Assembly (NCBI GenBank): GCA_031285745.1
Contig: JAITVQ010000096.1
Span: forward strand, 1 to 32,050
DNA from: Puniceicoccales bacterium
Lineage (GTDB): Bacteria > Verrucomicrobiota > Verrucomicrobiia > Opitutales > UBA953
Direction of reading: 5' to 3'
Length of the DNA stretch: 32,050 nucleotides
Positions 29,151 to 32,050 of this stretch are shown piece by piece. The stretch's first letter is position 1. Every line of letters begins with the position of its first letter. The notes under the pieces were generated by a model. The model was not told the DNA's origin and searched no databases. It saw only the letters and a list, made by a program, of their open reading frames with translations. The position numbers and the translations under genes were made by a program.

Positions 29151-29660
29151 TCAAGGTTGTCTTGGGTGGTGTCTATCGTGGAAGCCCCACGAAAAACCAC
29201 ATTGATGAAGATACAGTCCGGCGATCGCCTCATAGTTCTTGGTGCAAATCTGTCTTGCTCCGACGACATCTCCATTCTTTACGAGAAACTCTATTCTTTC
29301 TTTTCCAACAGGAGCTACCAACGGAATAGGGATGATGACAATTATGGGTATGATCCCGTTCCAGCGAAAATCGAATTTATATATCCAGATTTGGTCAGCC
29401 TCCTCTGTCCGAGTAAATTCGATGCTATCCGGGTTTCCCCAATTGTCTTCCAGCCAGGCTGTATCGTATTTACGAGGGGTGCCTTGCCCAGTGGTTCTAA
29501 ATGTCCTTACTCCATGGATTCCTGCTTTTTCGCTGATTTGAAGAGACTCCATTTCGTTTGTTGCTGTGTATCTTGCAACAATGCCGACGCACCCTTGCAG
29601 GGAGAGGCTTGCTATGAGTAGTGCAGCGATCTTTCCCATGATGATTTTTCGTTTCTTCAT
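29151..29660 (-). CDS. Putative lipoprotein of unknown function
   Basis: MKKRKIIMGKIAALLIASLSLQGCVG lipobox signal; minus strand favoured over the overlapping + ORF 29157-29621. Confidence 0.7.
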   Translation of the reverse strand: MKKRKIIMGKIAALLIASLSLQGCVGIVARYTATNEMESLQISEKAGIHGVRTFRTTGQGTPRKYDTAWLEDNWGNPDSIEFTRTEEADQIWIYKFDFRWNGIIPIIVIIPIPLVAPVGKERIEFLVKNGDVVGARQICTKNYEAIAGLYLHQCGFSWGFHDRHHPRQP

Positions 29661-29840
29661 ATACACAGTATAACACTGTTGGCGTATGCGGCCTAATTGA
29701 AAAAACCAATGCAAGTATTGATCAATCGGGAGGCTGTCATTGCTCCTGAATTGTTTTTAAAGCCCATTGGCATATTTTTCGCTATGCCTTGCCCGCGTTT
29801 TTGTTTACGAAGCTTGGTTTCAACATAGATTTCCCTCTGC

Positions 29841-30569
29841 ATGACACCATCTTCTCCCGAACTCGAAGGCGTACTCGTCGTTGACAAGCCCCAAGGGTGC
29901 ACCTCGCACGACGTGGTGGATCGTCTTCGCCGGGTGTTGAAAATGAAAAGAATCGGACATGCCGGTACGCTGGACCCGATGGCGACTGGGGTGTTGGTGA
30001 TCCTGGTGGGGAAGGCCACGAAGGCATCCCAGTATCTGATGAGCCGGGATAAATCCTATGACGGAACCCTGCGGCTGGGACAGGTGACGGATTCCCAGGA
30101 TGCCGATGGCGAGATCATCGAGACAAATCCTGTCCCGGAGTCCATCACTGCCGATATCATTGCCGAGGCGATGCGGAAAATGCAGGGAGACCAGTACCAG
30201 ACTCCGCCGATGTTCTCTGCCAAGAAGATCAACGGTGTTCCCCTTTACAAGATGGCCCGCAAGGGTGAGGAGGTGGCTCGCGAGCCGCGCTTCATCCATA
30301 TCGAGAAATTCGATCTGCTCAACTACACCGCTCCCGATGCTTTGTTTCGTGTGTCGTGCAGCAAGGGTACCTATGTGCGGACCCTGGCGCATGATCTGGG
30401 ACGAACCCTCGGTCCGGGATCACATCTCATCGCGCTTCGCCGGATTGCCTCCGGCGAACAGACGATTGAGCAATCCACCACCTTGTCCGACTTGGAGACG
30501 ATGCCGGTGGCGGAAATCAGGAACCGTCTGATTCCTGTCTGGAAGGCAGTGCCAAGCCACGTCTTGTGA
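29841..30569 (+). CDS. truB: tRNA pseudouridine(55) synthase
   Basis: [58 protein letters not shown]. Confidence 0.96.
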   Translation: MTPSSPELEGVLVVDKPQGCTSHDVVDRLRRVLKMKRIGHAGTLDPMATGVLVILVGKATKASQYLMSRDKSYDGTLRLGQVTDSQDADGEIIETNPVPESITADIIAEAMRKMQGDQYQTPPMFSAKKINGVPLYKMARKGEEVAREPRFIHIEKFDLLNYTAPDALFRVSCSKGTYVRTLAHDLGRTLGPGSHLIALRRIASGEQTIEQSTTLSDLETMPVAEIRNRLIPVWKAVPSHVL

Positions 30570-30573
30570 CATC

Positions 30574-31533
30574 ATGAAGTGCTACGAATCGCTGGAAAAG
30601 ATCCCTGCATTGCGCGGTCCCGTGCATCTGGCGGTAGGCATGTTTGATGGTGTTCATCTCGGGCACAAGGAAGTGATCGGAGGCTCCGTGGCCTCGGCTG
30701 CACAGGCAGGCGGGACTTCGGGAGTACTGACTTTCACACCCCATCCGAGCCGGTTGTTTCACCCGGAGAATCCTGTTCCGCAGATTCTCAGCCGGGAGGA
30801 CAAGGATGAGCGCATTGCGCGTCTCGGACCGGGATTCATTGTTCACCAGCCGTTCACCCGTGAGTTTGCTGCCCAGGCGGCCAAGGGTTTTCTGGAGTCA
30901 CTGCGCAATGCCATTCCCAATTTGTTTGCGATTCATGTGGGCAAGAATTTCCGGTTTGGGAAGAACCGGACGGGAGACGTTGCGTGGCTGGTGGAGCATG
31001 CCAACCGACTGGGGTTACATGTACTCAGCGCAAACGATATCCAGGCCGACGGGGAGCGCATCAGCAGTACGCGCATCCGGGGATTGATTACCGAGGGGGA
31101 GATGGCCGTCGCAAATGCATTGCTGGGATATAACTATGCCGTTCACGGCGAGGTGATTGGCGGACGGGCCTTGGGGCGAACCTTGGGTTTTCCAACCTTG
31201 AATATTCCCTGGATGCCGGAATTAAAGCCCCGACAGGGCGTATATGCGGTTCGCGCCAAGACGAAAGGCAGCGATTGGTTTTCCGGTGTAGCCAACTACG
31301 GGCAGCGCCCAACGGTGGAAAACGGACCGGTTTCCCCGTTGTTGGAAGTGCATCTTTTATCCGGTGGCGATGACGTTCGGCGGGCTGGATTTGGGCCGGG
31401 TGCCATGATGGAAGTAGAATTACTGGAGTTCATCCGGCCCGAGAAAAAGTTCAAGGGACTTGATGAGTTGCGCGCGCAAATCGCCAAGGATACTACGGCA
31501 GCCCGGCGTTTCTTTGAGACGGGGATGATGTGA
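30574..31533 (+). CDS. ribF: Bifunctional riboflavin kinase / FAD synthetase
   Basis: VGMFDGVHLGHKEVI, VGKNFRFGKNRTGDV, ISSTRIRGLI, GRALGRTLGFPTLNI, GVANYGQRPTV. Confidence 0.95.
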   Translation: MKCYESLEKIPALRGPVHLAVGMFDGVHLGHKEVIGGSVASAAQAGGTSGVLTFTPHPSRLFHPENPVPQILSREDKDERIARLGPGFIVHQPFTREFAAQAAKGFLESLRNAIPNLFAIHVGKNFRFGKNRTGDVAWLVEHANRLGLHVLSANDIQADGERISSTRIRGLITEGEMAVANALLGYNYAVHGEVIGGRALGRTLGFPTLNIPWMPELKPRQGVYAVRAKTKGSDWFSGVANYGQRPTVENGPVSPLLEVHLLSGGDDVRRAGFGPGAMMEVELLEFIRPEKKFKGLDELRAQIAKDTTAARRFFETGMM

Positions 31534-31680
31534 AGAGCGTTTAGCGTCTAGCGTGGAGCGTTTAGATTTTGAGGAAAAGAGACAGATGCAAATAGCCAAA
31601 GAGCAAGAAGAACTCTTCTGAAAACCCTATTAGCCTTGCGTTCGTCTAAACACTCCACGCTCCACGCTAAACGCTCTTCA
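31531..31680. repeat. Intergenic inverted repeat IR3 (36-bp arms, 33/36, 78-nt spacer)
   Basis: Left 31531-31566 tgaagagcgtttagcgtctagcgtggagcgtttaga; right 31645-31680 tctaaacactccacgctccacgctaaacgctcttca; three mismatches. Confidence 0.95.
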
Positions 31681-32050
31681 CCCCACCACCATCCGCCACA
31701 CAAAGGCCACTAGGGCACATATCACAATGCCGATGCCAATGGGCATAAAGGTGGCGAGGGCGGTCCATTTGATTGAGCGCGTTTCCTTGTAAATGGTGTA
31801 AATGGTGGTGCTGCAGGGGTTGTGGCAGAGACTGAAGAGCATCAGGTTTATCCCGGTGAGGATCGTCCAGCCGGATTGGGTGAGCAGCATCCTTACACTG
31901 GTATCATCCGTTTCGAACATGACTCCAGCCTCGCCTCCGGGGACGACATGGCCGGTCAGGAGGACGGTCAGCATCAGGATGGTGGGAATGACAATCTCAT
32001 TGGCGGGAATGGCGATGATGTAGGCCAGAAGGATGATGCCGTTGAGTCCG
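31678..32050 (-). CDS. feoB: Ferrous iron transport protein B, C-terminal part (continues beyond the window)
   Basis: Reading the - strand to the window edge gives [33 protein letters not shown]...[21 protein letters not shown]-type FeoB C-terminus. Confidence 0.85.
   Translation of the reverse strand, partial: GLNGIILLAYIIAIPANEIVIPTILMLTVLLTGHVVPGGEAGVMFETDDTSVRMLLTQSGWTILTGINLMLFSLCHNPCSTTIYTIYKETRSIKWTALATFMPIGIGIVICALVAFVWRMVVG

Noticed and set aside
29157-29621. 154-aa plus-strand ORF
   Set aside because: Opposite strand of the lipoprotein ORF, which has a convincing signal peptide and lipobox.

Overview
The window is about 32 kb of bacterial chromosome. The protein types (M60 peptidase with PA14, discoidin/LamG proteins, DUF5009-like acyltransferase) are compatible with a Verrucomicrobia-like organism, but that placement is inference only. 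It is gene-dense and mostly ordinary. Left to right: a C-terminal fragment; mtaB-like methylthiotransferase (-); dimeric dUTPase-like protein; pseudopilin; a minus-strand trio (2-hydroxyacid dehydrogenase, Ldh2-type dehydrogenase, PfkB/KDG-kinase-like); a GH13 pullulanase-like protein; GAPDH; ClpP; rhomboid; tail-specific protease; secreted M60 metallopeptidase; dnaX; a membrane protein; YfcE-like phosphoesterase; hrpB; a secreted multidomain endonuclease/phosphatase-fold protein; a DUF5009-like acyltransferase; a lipoprotein; truB; ribF; and the 3' end of feoB (-). No tRNA, rRNA, CRISPR array or transposase was found. The unusual signals are mostly not ordinary genes: (1) seven degenerate copies of a tandem repeat spaced exactly 42 bp apart behind the gapA terminator, each with a partly dyad-symmetric core; (2) three different intergenic inverted repeats whose arms are built from 7- or 10-bp quasi-tandem units and abut or supply stop codons, one carrying two GCGAAGC mini-hairpins around a GCTAGC palindrome; (3) an A9 tract in dnaX with a GC-rich hairpin and SD-like motif just upstream and an immediate stop in the +1 frame, a candidate recoding or slippage site for a gamma subunit. 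All calls are by eye from the sequence and translations; no database search was run.
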